Both the position numbers and the translations under genes were made by a program. Positions 6,770-16,000 of a DNA stretch of 64,000 nt are shown piece after piece. Source of the DNA: Citrifermentans bemidjiense Bem (lineage in GTDB: Bacteria > Desulfobacterota > Desulfuromonadia > Geobacterales > Geobacteraceae); NCBI RefSeq assembly GCF_000020725.1, contig NC_011146.1:4530001-4594000 (forward strand). The letters run 5' to 3'. The notes beneath the pieces are model-generated. The model had not been told where the DNA came from, made no database searches, and worked only from the letters and a program-made list of their open reading frames with translations. The stretch's first letter is position 1, and every line of letters starts with the position of its first letter.

Positions 6770-8330
6770 GGGTTCCTCCGGAAATCCTTTCAATGGCGTC
6801 CAACGCCTCGCGGCACGCCTCAGCGAGCGCGCCGGAACCGCGGGCGAGCGAGGTGAGCGCGGCAATGGCCGTCTCGTCCCCCAGCATGCCCAGCGTCGAA
6901 GCCACTGCAACTTTCAGTTCGAGCCACCGTCCAAGCACGGGCCAGCCGCGGGTGCCGAGCATCTTGAGCAGTTGCGGGGTGACCCTGCGGTCGCCGATGC
7001 GCCCTAAGGCGGTCACCACTTCCTTCTTCACCCCGAGTTCTTTCAGGAAGATGTCGCGGCGATCCAAAAGCTTCAACAGTGCCGGCACCGCCTCGCGGCT
7101 GCGCATCAGGCCCAGGGAAAGTATGGCGTGGCGTACCACCCCTTCGTCCTCTTCGTCCAGAAGCGGCAACAGCAAGAGTACCGACGCCTCCCCCCCTATC
7201 TTCATCAGCGCCCGGATCGCTTCCTTGCGTACCCGGACGTCGTGGTGGTACAGAGGCCGCTTCAGCGCGAGGACGCAGTCGGCGCTGCGCAACTCTCCAA
7301 TGATCGCCACCATGTTCCTCACCACGTACCAGCGCTCGTCCTTGAGCATCGCGATCAAAGGCGCTATGGCAGCCTGCCCCAGGGCCACGAGCGCCGCTGC
7401 CAGCGACTTCCTTTCGAAGAGCCCCTCGGCGAGGCAGATCCTCTGGATCACCCAGTACGCCCCTTTGCCCCCGAGGGCGGCAAGCACGCGGTGAATCGAC
7501 TCCCGCTCCTCGCATTCGCGGCCTTCCAGCGCGTTTAGCAACTGGTCCGCAGCACCGTCGGCCAGGTGATCCAGCGTGAAGAGCGCGTACTCCCTCTGGG
7601 GAAGGCTCCGCTCAGGCTCCTGGTGCTGACGCAGCAGCTCCTCCAGGATGGTGAGAACCGGAACCTGCTGCGGATCGACCTGATACCCCGCCATCAGCTC
7701 CCGCCCCAGCTCCTGGTAGCGCGCATCGCTTGGTTCCCCCGCCATCAGCACCAGCAGCTCTCCGATGCCGCGCTGCTGATTCACCGGCGTAGCGGGCATC
7801 CCGAGGGAAGGGATGCTGTCCCAACCCTCCTGCACCCCCTCGTGGTACCCGGGACGCTTGGCCCAGATGGAGGCCAAGTCCTTCTCGTTGACCCAGACGG
7901 TGCGCACCCCTCTGTCTTCGAGTTCCTTGGCGAGGCCGCCCGCGGCGGCTCCTTTTTGCGGGTCGCAATTGAGCAGCTGTACGAAGATACCCAGGTCGCC
8001 GGGGATAAGGTCCTGCATGAAGCTGATGTTGGCGATCCTGCGGATGAAACATTCATGTGCCAGCTGCTGCACCATGTTGTTCCCCTCGACAGGCTCCCCC
8101 GTCAGGAGGAACCCGTGCCGGTTCACGCCGAGAACCAGTTCGCGGTCCGACAAGAGCTTCTTCAGGCAGTCGTAAGCGCGCTGCAGGGTCTCGGTGCGGT
8201 AAGGGTGCCCTTTGGGATAGAACCCAGCCCCCTTCACCGCCTTGTGCAATTCGACCAGGGCCTGTACCAGGAACCCCCGATTCTCCGCCGGCGGGACCAG
8301 CTTCAGCATTTTTTTCTTCACAACCGGCAA
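6762..8330 (-). CDS. HEAT-repeat protein sharing an N-terminal domain with the HD-GYP protein
   Basis: About 522 residues. The first part (motif KGAGFYPKGHP near residues 33-43, then LVLGVNRHGFLLTGEPV) parallels the start of the downstream HD-GYP protein in motif, order and spacing. The C-terminal half, about 270-520, is a series of HEAT repeats such as CVLALKRPLYHHDVRVRKEAIRAL. The start is uncertain: an ATG lies at 8360 without a ribosome binding site, while TTG at 8330 follows GGGGAGG by four bases and is chosen here. It overlaps the HD-GYP gene by 8 bases. The two products may form a complex; function is unknown. Confidence 0.75.
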   Translation of the reverse strand: MPVVKKKMLKLVPPAENRGFLVQALVELHKAVKGAGFYPKGHPYRTETLQRAYDCLKKLLSDRELVLGVNRHGFLLTGEPVEGNNMVQQLAHECFIRRIANISFMQDLIPGDLGIFVQLLNCDPQKGAAAGGLAKELEDRGVRTVWVNEKDLASIWAKRPGYHEGVQEGWDSIPSLGMPATPVNQQRGIGELLVLMAGEPSDARYQELGRELMAGYQVDPQQVPVLTILEELLRQHQEPERSLPQREYALFTLDHLADGAADQLLNALEGRECEERESIHRVLAALGGKGAYWVIQRICLAEGLFERKSLAAALVALGQAAIAPLIAMLKDERWYVVRNMVAIIGELRSADCVLALKRPLYHHDVRVRKEAIRALMKIGGEASVLLLLPLLDEEDEGVVRHAILSLGLMRSREAVPALLKLLDRRDIFLKELGVKKEVVTALGRIGDRRVTPQLLKMLGTRGWPVLGRWLELKVAVASTLGMLGDETAIAALTSLARGSGALAEACREALDAIERISGGTHD

Positions 8331-8440
8331 AAAGCCTCCCCTCGGTGGAACCTTACACATTAAAGACGCAGGCGATTTTATCTCACAGAACGAAAGCTTG
8401 TCAAACTAATAGGGGGCGCAGCCGTAGAATCGCGCCGCTG

Positions 8441-8469
8441 TTGACACCTCTCGGCAAAAAGCTTAGGAT
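8441..8469 (+). promoter_or_regulatory. Sigma-70 type promoter of radA
   Basis: TTGACA at 8441-8446, a 17-base spacer, and TAGGAT at 8464-8469, 41 bases before the radA ATG. The -35 is perfect and the -10 matches at four of six positions. Confidence 0.65.
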
Positions 8470-8510
8470 ATCGTAGTTTTGCCCCGCCAGAGACGCGGGG
8501 ACGGGGTGAT

Positions 8511-9869
8511 ATGGCCAAGGTAAAAGTAAAGACGGGGTTCGTTTGCTCCGATTGCGGCGCGGACTATCCGAAGTGGCAAGGGCACTGCACGGCCTGCGAC
8601 GCCTGGAGCACCATCAAAGAGGTCAGGCTCGGATCCGAGAGAGCCGCGCGGCGCGATGGTTTCGCCGGAGCCACCTCGTCGGTCACCCTCCTTTCCCAGG
8701 TCGAATGCACCGAACAGTCCCGCTTTTCCAGCGGCAGCGAAGAGTTCGACCGGGTGCTCGGCGGGGGCTTCGTCCCCGGCTCCGTCATCCTGATCGGGGG
8801 GGACCCGGGCGCCGGGAAAAGCACCATCTTGCTGCAGACCATGTGCTACGCGGCCGCCTCGAAGGAGGTGCTCTACGTCTCGGGCGAGGAATCGCTGCAG
8901 CAGATCGCCGGGCGCGCCAGAAGGCTGCAACTCCCCCTGGACCGGGTGAAGATGCTGGCCGAGAGTTCGGTGGAAGGGGTACTGGAGGCGGCGAAAAGCG
9001 AGCGCCCCGAAGTGGTGGTAATCGACTCGATCCAGGTGATGCAGTCGGCAGCGCTGGAAGCGGCGCCGGGAGGGGTTTCCCAGGTGCGCGAGTGCGCGGC
9101 GGCGCTCACCTGCTACGCCAAGACCTCCGGAGTGGTGCTGATCATGGTCGGGCACGTCACCAAGGACCAGTCCCTGGCCGGCCCCATGACCCTCTCCCAC
9201 ATGGTCGACACCCAGGTGATGCTCTCCTCCACCGAGGACTCGCGCTACCGCTTGATGCGCACCACCAAGAACCGCTTCGGCCCGGTCAACGAATTGGGCG
9301 TCTTCGCCATGACCGAGGCGGGGCTGCGCGAGGTGAAAAATCCTTCGGCGATCTTCCTCTCCCGCAGCGAGAAGGCCGCGCCCGGCAGCCTGATCAGCGT
9401 CCTTTGGGAAGGGACCAGGCCGCTTCTGGTCGAGATCCAGTCCCTGGTAGTGGGGGCGCAGTACGGCTCGCCGCGCAGGCTGGGAATAGGGCTCGATCAA
9501 AACCGCATCGCCATGATCCTCGCCGTCATCACCAAGCACGGGGGGCTGGTGCTCTCGGACCAGGACGTCTTCGTGAACGTCGTGGGGGGAATAAGGGTAT
9601 TGGAAACCAGCGCCGACCTCGCGGTGGCCCTGGCCATCGTTTCCAGCTTCCGCAACACGGTGCTCCCCCAGGACCTGCTGGTGTTCGGCGAGGTGGGGCT
9701 CTCGGGCGAGATCCGCCCGGTCTCCAACGGGGAAATGCGGCTCAAGGAAGGGGTGAAACATGGCTTCACCCGCGCCATCGTGCCCAAGGGAAACGCGCCG
9801 AGAAAGGGGATCCCTGGGTTGGAGGTGGTGGCGGTCACTTCGCTCCCCGAGGCGCTTGAGGCAATTTAA
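8511..9869 (+). CDS. radA: DNA repair protein RadA (Sms)
   Basis: A 452-residue protein of normal length and complete domain order. It has an N-terminal C4 zinc finger (CSDCGADYPKWQGHC then CxxC), a Walker A motif GGDPGAGKST near 96, the RadA-specific KNRFG motif near 250, and a C-terminal Lon-protease-like domain with GEVGLSGEIRPV. RadA is a RecA-like helicase that promotes branch migration of recombination intermediates. It stands alone behind its own promoter and is followed by about 150 noncoding bases. Confidence 0.97.
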   Translation: MAKVKVKTGFVCSDCGADYPKWQGHCTACDAWSTIKEVRLGSERAARRDGFAGATSSVTLLSQVECTEQSRFSSGSEEFDRVLGGGFVPGSVILIGGDPGAGKSTILLQTMCYAAASKEVLYVSGEESLQQIAGRARRLQLPLDRVKMLAESSVEGVLEAAKSERPEVVVIDSIQVMQSAALEAAPGGVSQVRECAAALTCYAKTSGVVLIMVGHVTKDQSLAGPMTLSHMVDTQVMLSSTEDSRYRLMRTTKNRFGPVNELGVFAMTEAGLREVKNPSAIFLSRSEKAAPGSLISVLWEGTRPLLVEIQSLVVGAQYGSPRRLGIGLDQNRIAMILAVITKHGGLVLSDQDVFVNVVGGIRVLETSADLAVALAIVSSFRNTVLPQDLLVFGEVGLSGEIRPVSNGEMRLKEGVKHGFTRAIVPKGNAPRKGIPGLEVVAVTSLPEALEAI

Positions 9870-10017
9870 AACTTGCCAATGAGAAGGTAAAAGGAGGCCG
9901 TCGCAGCGTCCAAAGCTGTTTTACCCGCGATTTTTTGTCATTCTCCAGGCAAATTTCACTTTACTAATGGAGAAAAATCCTCTTTAATGCCGAATTGATT
10001 AGAAAAGGATAGGTGTC

Positions 10018-10374
10018 ATGAATACGGAAAAGCTCGAGTACTTCAGAGGTATCCTGCAGGAAGAGAAGAGATCGCTCCTCGAGGAGGCAGGCCGTACCGT
10101 CTCCGAGATGACCTCCGACACGACCAATTTCCCCGACCCTACCGACAGGGCCACCCAGGAATCGGACCGCACTTTCGAGTTGAGGATCCGGGACCGGGAG
10201 CGGAAGCTGATCGTGAAGATCCAGGAGGCGCTGGCGCGGATAGAGGCTGGAACCTTCGGCATCTGCGAGGTCTGCGAAGAGGACATCAGCGAGGCGCGTC
10301 TCAAGGCACGCCCCGTCACCACGCTCTGCATCGACTGCAAGATGGAACAAGAAAAGAAAGAACGCTTTCGGTAA
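10018..10374 (+). CDS. DksA/TraR-type zinc-finger transcription factor
   Basis: A 118-residue protein with an N-terminal coiled coil (about 1-80) and a C-terminal zinc finger C-E-V-C ... C-I-D-C near residues 83-107, the C4 form seen in DksA. DksA-like factors enter the RNA polymerase secondary channel and adjust transcription with ppGpp. The coiled-coil tip carries DxTNFPDPTDRAT, resembling the DxADR tip region of DksA only in part, so it may be a DksA paralogue rather than DksA itself. It lies 42 bases before a histidine kinase gene. Confidence 0.85.
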   Translation: MNTEKLEYFRGILQEEKRSLLEEAGRTVSEMTSDTTNFPDPTDRATQESDRTFELRIRDRERKLIVKIQEALARIEAGTFGICEVCEEDISEARLKARPVTTLCIDCKMEQEKKERFR

Positions 10375-10416
10375 CCAACCCAACCCCCTAGAGCTGTCAT
10401 TTCCTTCGGAGTTCCC

Positions 10417-12714
10417 ATGGCTGGCCGGAAGGGACAAAACCTCCTGGAGCAAGCATTAACTATTGCCCAGGCCCCAGGTCGGTCCCATCAGGTCCGCCTC
10501 AACAGCCTGCTTCGCCTGGCGGCCCGTTGGCATTCCCTCGCCTCGGCCACCATCTATCTCCCCGATCCCAAAGGGGTGGTGTTGCAGCGTCGCTTCAGCA
10601 CGCTGGCCACCCCCTCCGGCCACAACTGCCACATCCCTTACGGCGTGGGTCTCGCCGGGCGCACCGCCGCCACCCTTTCACCCCAATCCGCCAGTGCCGA
10701 CCTGCTTCATCCCGACGAGCCCTGTTCCGGCAACGGCTCCATCGCTGCGCTCCCCCTTTTGGACGGGGACCGGCTCTTCGCCGTGCTGGCGCTGGAGAGC
10801 GGCGCCGCGGAAGTCGCCCGGGAAGCCGTCGACGCGGCCGGTACCCTGGCGCCCGTCTTCTCCCTGACCGTAGCCCGCATGGCCGCAGCCGAAGAGGCTG
10901 AGGAGGCGCAGCGCAACCTGTCGCTACTTTCGGCGCTGGCCAAGCTCTTGAGCTCGCCGCAGCCGCGCGGGGTGCTGCTGCACCGGTTGATGCAGCTTTG
11001 CACCAGTTCCGGCCTCTCCAGTTGCGCCATCGTCCGCTTGAAGCAGAGGAATTCCGGCAAGGAGAGGGTGATCCGGAGCTGCCGCAGGGGAATGGGCGAC
11101 AAGCTCCCCGACCTGCTGGAAAAAGAAGCTGCCCTGGCGGTCCATGTCTGCGCCACCGAGACCACCTGCGCCGAGGAACTCGGAGACGACTCCAGCTACC
11201 GGTACGCCCTCTGCACCCCGCTGGGAAGCAACGGCGCGGCGCTGGGGACCATGACCCTCTTCGGGGGGCCCGAACTGACCGCGCCCAAGCAGATCGAGCT
11301 TGCCGAAACGGTCGCGCGACTTTTGTCCGGCGCCATGGCCGAGGCGATCTGCAAGGAGCAGATCAAGACCTACGACAGCGAGAACGAGAAGAAGCTGAAA
11401 GAGCTGTCCCTTCTCTACCGGATGAGCAACACCATGCTCTCCACCATCCAGCTGAACAAACTGATCCACCTCACCCTGACCGCGCTCACCTCGGGTCCCA
11501 CCCCCTTCTTCGACCGGGCCATGCTCTTTCTCACCAACGAGCGTTCCGGGATGTTGCTCGGCATGCTGGGGGTAACGACGGAGACCTCCCCTTCCCTCTC
11601 CAGCCAAAACGGAGGGAGCGACGACCTCCTCTCCAGCCGGTGGGACATCTCCGATGAAGAGATGGCCGCCCAGCGCAACTCCGAATTCTGCCGGCAGGTA
11701 CAGGGGAGACGGCTTGAGCTGGACGGAACGCTCAACATCGCTTCCCAGGCCGTGCTGGAAAAGAGGCTGATCTACATCCCCGAAGAAGGCGGCATCGGCG
11801 GCCCCCTCCATTCCCGGCGCAGCGCCCTGGCCGCCTCTCCGCTCATCGCGCATGGGCAGGCCGTAGGGGCGGTACTGGTGGACAACGCCCTCACCCACAA
11901 GCCGATCAACCAGGAGCACCTGCGTTTCCTGCAGCTCTTCACCAACCAGGCGGGAATGGCCATCGAGAACTCGATGCTCTACAACAAGATCGAGGACGCG
12001 AACCATCAGTTGAGCGAGGCGCAGGAGAACCTGCTCCAGAAGGAGCGGCTTGCCGCCATCGGCGAAATGGCCGCCGGCATCGCACACGAGTTGAAGGGGC
12101 CGCTGGTCTCCATCGGCGGCTTCGCCGGCAGGCTCGCCAGGAAACTCCCCCAGGACACCAGCGAGTGGGCCCATGCCGACCTGATCGTGCGCGAAGTGCT
12201 CCGGTTGGAGGGAATCCTCTCCGAGATCCTGCTCTTTTCGAAGAAAACCACCATCTGTTACACCCGGTGCGACCTCTCCGAGGTCGTGAAGGAGTCGCTC
12301 GCCGTGGTCACCCCTCCACTGGAGGAGAAGCAGATCAGCGTGAACGCCAAATTCCCGCGGCATAAGCTCTTGCTTTTGGGGGACGGACAGCAGTTGAAGC
12401 AGGTGTTCATCAACATCATCCTGAACGCCCTCGATGCCATGGGGACAGGGGGGGCGCTGAACATCCAGGTCTCGGCGGCCGAGATGGACGACAAGGAAGC
12501 CGTCCAGGTGAAGATATCCGACACCGGCGGCGGCATCCCGCTGGAGTCCTTGAACAGCATCTTCACCCCCTTCTTCACCACCAAAGGAAGCGGCACCGGC
12601 TTGGGGCTCCCCATCGCCAACCGCATCATCACCAACCACGGCGGCAAGATCCAAGTCACCAACAACCCCGGCCTCGGGGTCGAGTTCAGGGTCATCCTGC
12701 CCAAGCACTGGTGA
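10417..12714 (+). CDS. GAF-domain sensor histidine kinase (soluble)
   Basis: A 765-residue protein without membrane segments. Residues about 15-160, 165-310 and 330-515 look like three GAF-type sensor domains. A coiled coil (LSEAQENLLQKERLAAIGEMA) leads to the H-box IAHELKGPLVSIGG, in which His is the phosphorylated residue. The catalytic ATPase domain has NIILNALDAM, DTGGGIP, FFTTK and GTGLGLPIANRI. It is probably a cytoplasmic sensor in a two-component system; no response regulator is adjacent, so the partner is unknown. Confidence 0.9.
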   Translation: MAGRKGQNLLEQALTIAQAPGRSHQVRLNSLLRLAARWHSLASATIYLPDPKGVVLQRRFSTLATPSGHNCHIPYGVGLAGRTAATLSPQSASADLLHPDEPCSGNGSIAALPLLDGDRLFAVLALESGAAEVAREAVDAAGTLAPVFSLTVARMAAAEEAEEAQRNLSLLSALAKLLSSPQPRGVLLHRLMQLCTSSGLSSCAIVRLKQRNSGKERVIRSCRRGMGDKLPDLLEKEAALAVHVCATETTCAEELGDDSSYRYALCTPLGSNGAALGTMTLFGGPELTAPKQIELAETVARLLSGAMAEAICKEQIKTYDSENEKKLKELSLLYRMSNTMLSTIQLNKLIHLTLTALTSGPTPFFDRAMLFLTNERSGMLLGMLGVTTETSPSLSSQNGGSDDLLSSRWDISDEEMAAQRNSEFCRQVQGRRLELDGTLNIASQAVLEKRLIYIPEEGGIGGPLHSRRSALAASPLIAHGQAVGAVLVDNALTHKPINQEHLRFLQLFTNQAGMAIENSMLYNKIEDANHQLSEAQENLLQKERLAAIGEMAAGIAHELKGPLVSIGGFAGRLARKLPQDTSEWAHADLIVREVLRLEGILSEILLFSKKTTICYTRCDLSEVVKESLAVVTPPLEEKQISVNAKFPRHKLLLLGDGQQLKQVFINIILNALDAMGTGGALNIQVSAAEMDDKEAVQVKISDTGGGIPLESLNSIFTPFFTTKGSGTGLGLPIANRIITNHGGKIQVTNNPGLGVEFRVILPKHW

Positions 12715-12817
12715 CGCGGAATTTCACTTTTCCTCCTCATTTGCTCCTCATTTTTCTCCTAACCTGAAACTAAACGGGACGCAGGTACCGGAATTTTCAG
12801 GCCAAAGGAGAATGGTC

Positions 12818-13006
12818 ATGAGAAAGAGAATGAAACTGCTGCTGGCTTTTGCTGTTGTACCGATACTGCTGTCGGGCTGCATCGTCGCGCCGTGGTATCC
12901 GTATTACGATGACGACGGTGGGTACTATCACCATGACCGTGGCGGATGGCACGACCGGGGATATGGCGGCCGCGGGTATGATGACCGCGGGTATGGACGC
13001 CGCTAG
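12818..13006 (+). CDS. Small Tyr/Gly/Asp-rich lipoprotein
   Basis: A 62-residue protein with a basic N-terminus, a hydrophobic stretch and the lipobox LLSGC near residue 20, so it should be an anchored lipoprotein. The mature part is YYDDDGGYYHHD followed by repeats of RGY/DRGYG. The second of two ATG codons is chosen because AAAGGAG then sits 7 bases upstream. No known family is recognised. It converges on the efflux operon with 43 bases between the stops. Confidence 0.65.
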   Translation: MRKRMKLLLAFAVVPILLSGCIVAPWYPYYDDDGGYYHHDRGGWHDRGYGGRGYDDRGYGRR

Positions 13007-13049
13007 CCCAGGCCCTTTTCGCATGCTGAATTTGTGCAATTGAGTGCGA

Positions 13050-16000
13050 TCAAAGCGCTGAGAGAGGCACCTCGCCCAATACACCTGTGGCCCAGGTCAG
13101 GTTGACCAGGGAGACTTGGTAGTCGCGGCGGGCCTGGGCCAGGTTGCTCCTTGCCTGCACCAGGTTGGCCTCGGCATCCTCGACCTCCAGCCTGGTTTTC
13201 ACCCCAAGCTGATACCCCTGCTCGGCCATGCCCAAAAGTCGCTCGGCCTGGGTGACCGTCCCCGACAATGCTTTCAGTATCTCGGCTGCTTCGGTGACGT
13301 TGAAGCCGGCGTCCCGCACTTCGAGGGAGACGGCGTCGAGCTGCTGGGCCTGCTCCAGTTCGCGGGTCCTCAGGTCGCTCTTGGCCTGCTCGACTTTCCC
13401 CTTGGTCTTAAAGCCGTCGAAGAAGGGAAAGGTAAGGAACAGGCCGACGTCGTAGGCAGTACCCTGCCAGTCTCTTCCCGCCGCTTCCAGCTGGTGGTAC
13501 CCGAAGCCCCCCCGCAGGTCGAGCTGGGGCTTGTTCTCGGCCGCGGCTATCTCGACCAGTTCCCGCGAAATCCCCACCCGGTGCTTGAGATCGGACAACT
13601 CCGGACGCATCCGCCGGGCAAGGGTCAGGGATTCTTCGAAGGCCGGGATCGGGACCGGAACAGCCTGCAGCACGCCTGTCACTTCCAGCTCCCCCGGCTC
13701 CAGCGCCAGCACCAGCCTCAGGCGCTCCTTGGCGGTCTTGATGGCGTTCTCCCTGCGGATCAGCTCGGGACGTGCGTTGTCGACCCCGACTCTGGCTGCG
13801 AGGACATCGTAGTCGGTGGCGACGCCTGCCGCCAGCCTCTTTACCGCCTCTGCCAGGTGACGCTCCTTCTGCTGCAGGTTGGAAAGGGCGAGCGCCCTCA
13901 GCTCTTTGGCCAAAAGCACGTCGTAAAAGGAGACGGTGACGTCCCGGCGGGCCGCCTGCTGGAAGAGGCGGAGCTGGTCCTCGGCGGTCTTCATCCCTTC
14001 CTTGGCTCCGCGGATGGCGGCCCCGATCTTACCCCAGCTGAAGAGGGTCTGGGTAAGCCGGAGATCGGCCAGGCGCTGCCGGGAGGACGAGATCCCCCCG
14101 GTGAAGGCGCTCTGGCTGTTGTCTCTCACGTAGTCGGCGGAGGCGTTCAGCGCAAGCGAGGGGAGAGCGGCGGCGCGCTCCTCCAGGTATTTCCCCTGTA
14201 CCAGCTGCGCGTAGGCGCGCGCCTTCTGGATGTCCCGGTTCTGCTCCATGGCGATGGAAAGGGCGTCGTCCAGGGTGAGGGTCCGCGCCTCCCCCGCAAG
14301 GCACAGCCCCGGGGTAAGCGCCAGGGTAAGCGAGAGGCCGAGGAGAAGCACCGCCGCCTGTCCCGCGCCGCGCGCCTTCTTCCCCTTCCATTTCCGCCTG
14401 AGCCACTCCTCCAGGTCGTCCAGCACCGTGTACATGACCGGCACCACCAAAAGGGTCAGAAGGGTCGAGGTCAACAGCCCCCCGACGACGGCGCGCGCCA
14501 TGGGCGCCCTCATCTCGGCGCCGCTTCCCAGCGCGAAGAAGAGCGGCAGCATCCCGAAGATCATGGCAAGGGTGGTCATGACGATCGGCCTAAGCCTCGT
14601 CCTCCCCGCCTCCACCACCGCCTGGAATCGGTCCATCCCCCTCCCCTGCAGCACCTTCGCGTAATCGACGAGGAGTATGGCGTTCTTGGTGACTAACCCC
14701 ATCAGCATGATGAGGCCTATGAGCGACATGATGTTGACCGTGTCCCCGGTGAGCTTCAGCATCCCCGCCATCCCTACGACTGAGAGCGGCAGCGAAAGCA
14801 TGATGGCCAAAGGCTCCAGGAACGACTCGAACTGGGCCGCGAGGATCAGGTAGACGAAGATGATGGCGATGATGAGCGATTCGGCCATGTAACCGAAGGA
14901 CTCCGCCATGTCCTCGGCCTCGCCGGAGAAGCCGACGCTGTACCCGGGCTGCATGGGGACCCGCGCCGCGGCCTCCTTGACCTTCTCCACCGCAGTGCCG
15001 ATGGGGAGCCCGTCCAGGTTCGCGCTGATGGTCACCAGGCGGGAAAGGTCGCGGCGGTTGATCTCGGAGGGGGTGTTGCTGACCTCGTAGCTCACCAGGT
15101 TCGCCAGCGGCACCAGGGCGGTCTCGTCCCCCTTGGCCACGGCGAGCTTCAGGTCGCGCACCTGGCCGGGGTCGCGGCGCAGCGCTTCGGGGAGGCGCAC
15201 CCTCAGGTCGACCGCGTCGCCGTCCTCATCCTCGTAGGTGGTGACGGCCTCCCCCCCCACCAGGCGCGAAACGGTGGAGGCGATGTCGTTGGTGTTGACC
15301 CCGGCGTCCTGGGCGCGGGCGCGGTCCACGGTCATCCGGTACTCGGGGATGTCGTGATCCAGGGTCACCTCCAGGTCGACGACCCCGGGGATCTTGTAGA
15401 TCTCCTGCTTAAGCTGGGCGGCGTAGCGCTTGAGGGTCGGGATATCCTCCCCCTTGAGGTTCACCTGGAGCGGCTTCTGGGCTCCGCCCACGTCCCCCAC
15501 CCGCTCGATGGATGTGGTGATCCCGGGAATCGCCTTCAGCTTCTCGCGGAATGCCTGCTGCACCTCTTCCTGGCTCCTTTTTCGGTGCGCCTTCTCCTTG
15601 AGCTTCACGTAGAGCGCCCCGGACTGGACGGTGCCGCTGTCCCCCGCCCCGATGGAGGCGTAGGTGTGCTCCACCTCGGGGACCCCCTTGATCACGGCGA
15701 GTACTGCCTTCAACCGGTCGGTGCTCTCGGCTATGCTCGCGTCGGGGGCGGTCTTGAACACCACCTGAAACTCACCCTTGTCGTCGTTGGTCATGAAGGA
15801 CGATTCCAGGGTCCCGAAGATGGCGATGCCGGCCGCAAAGGAGAGAAAGGCCGCTGCCAGCACGGTTTTGCGATGGTTGAGAGCCCAGGAGATGGCCTTG
15901 CGGTAGGAGTCGGCCCAGGCGTCGAAGCGGTCGTTGAACCGGTCCAGGAGCCTGGCTATCCCCTTGCGCCTTCCCTTGAGCTCGATGGCAGGGTCGTGCC

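Noticed and set aside
6770-6910. Longer N-terminus for the HD-GYP protein
   Set aside because: It would lie wholly inside the upstream HEAT gene, is Arg-rich shadow sequence, and a good ribosome binding site supports the start at 6769.
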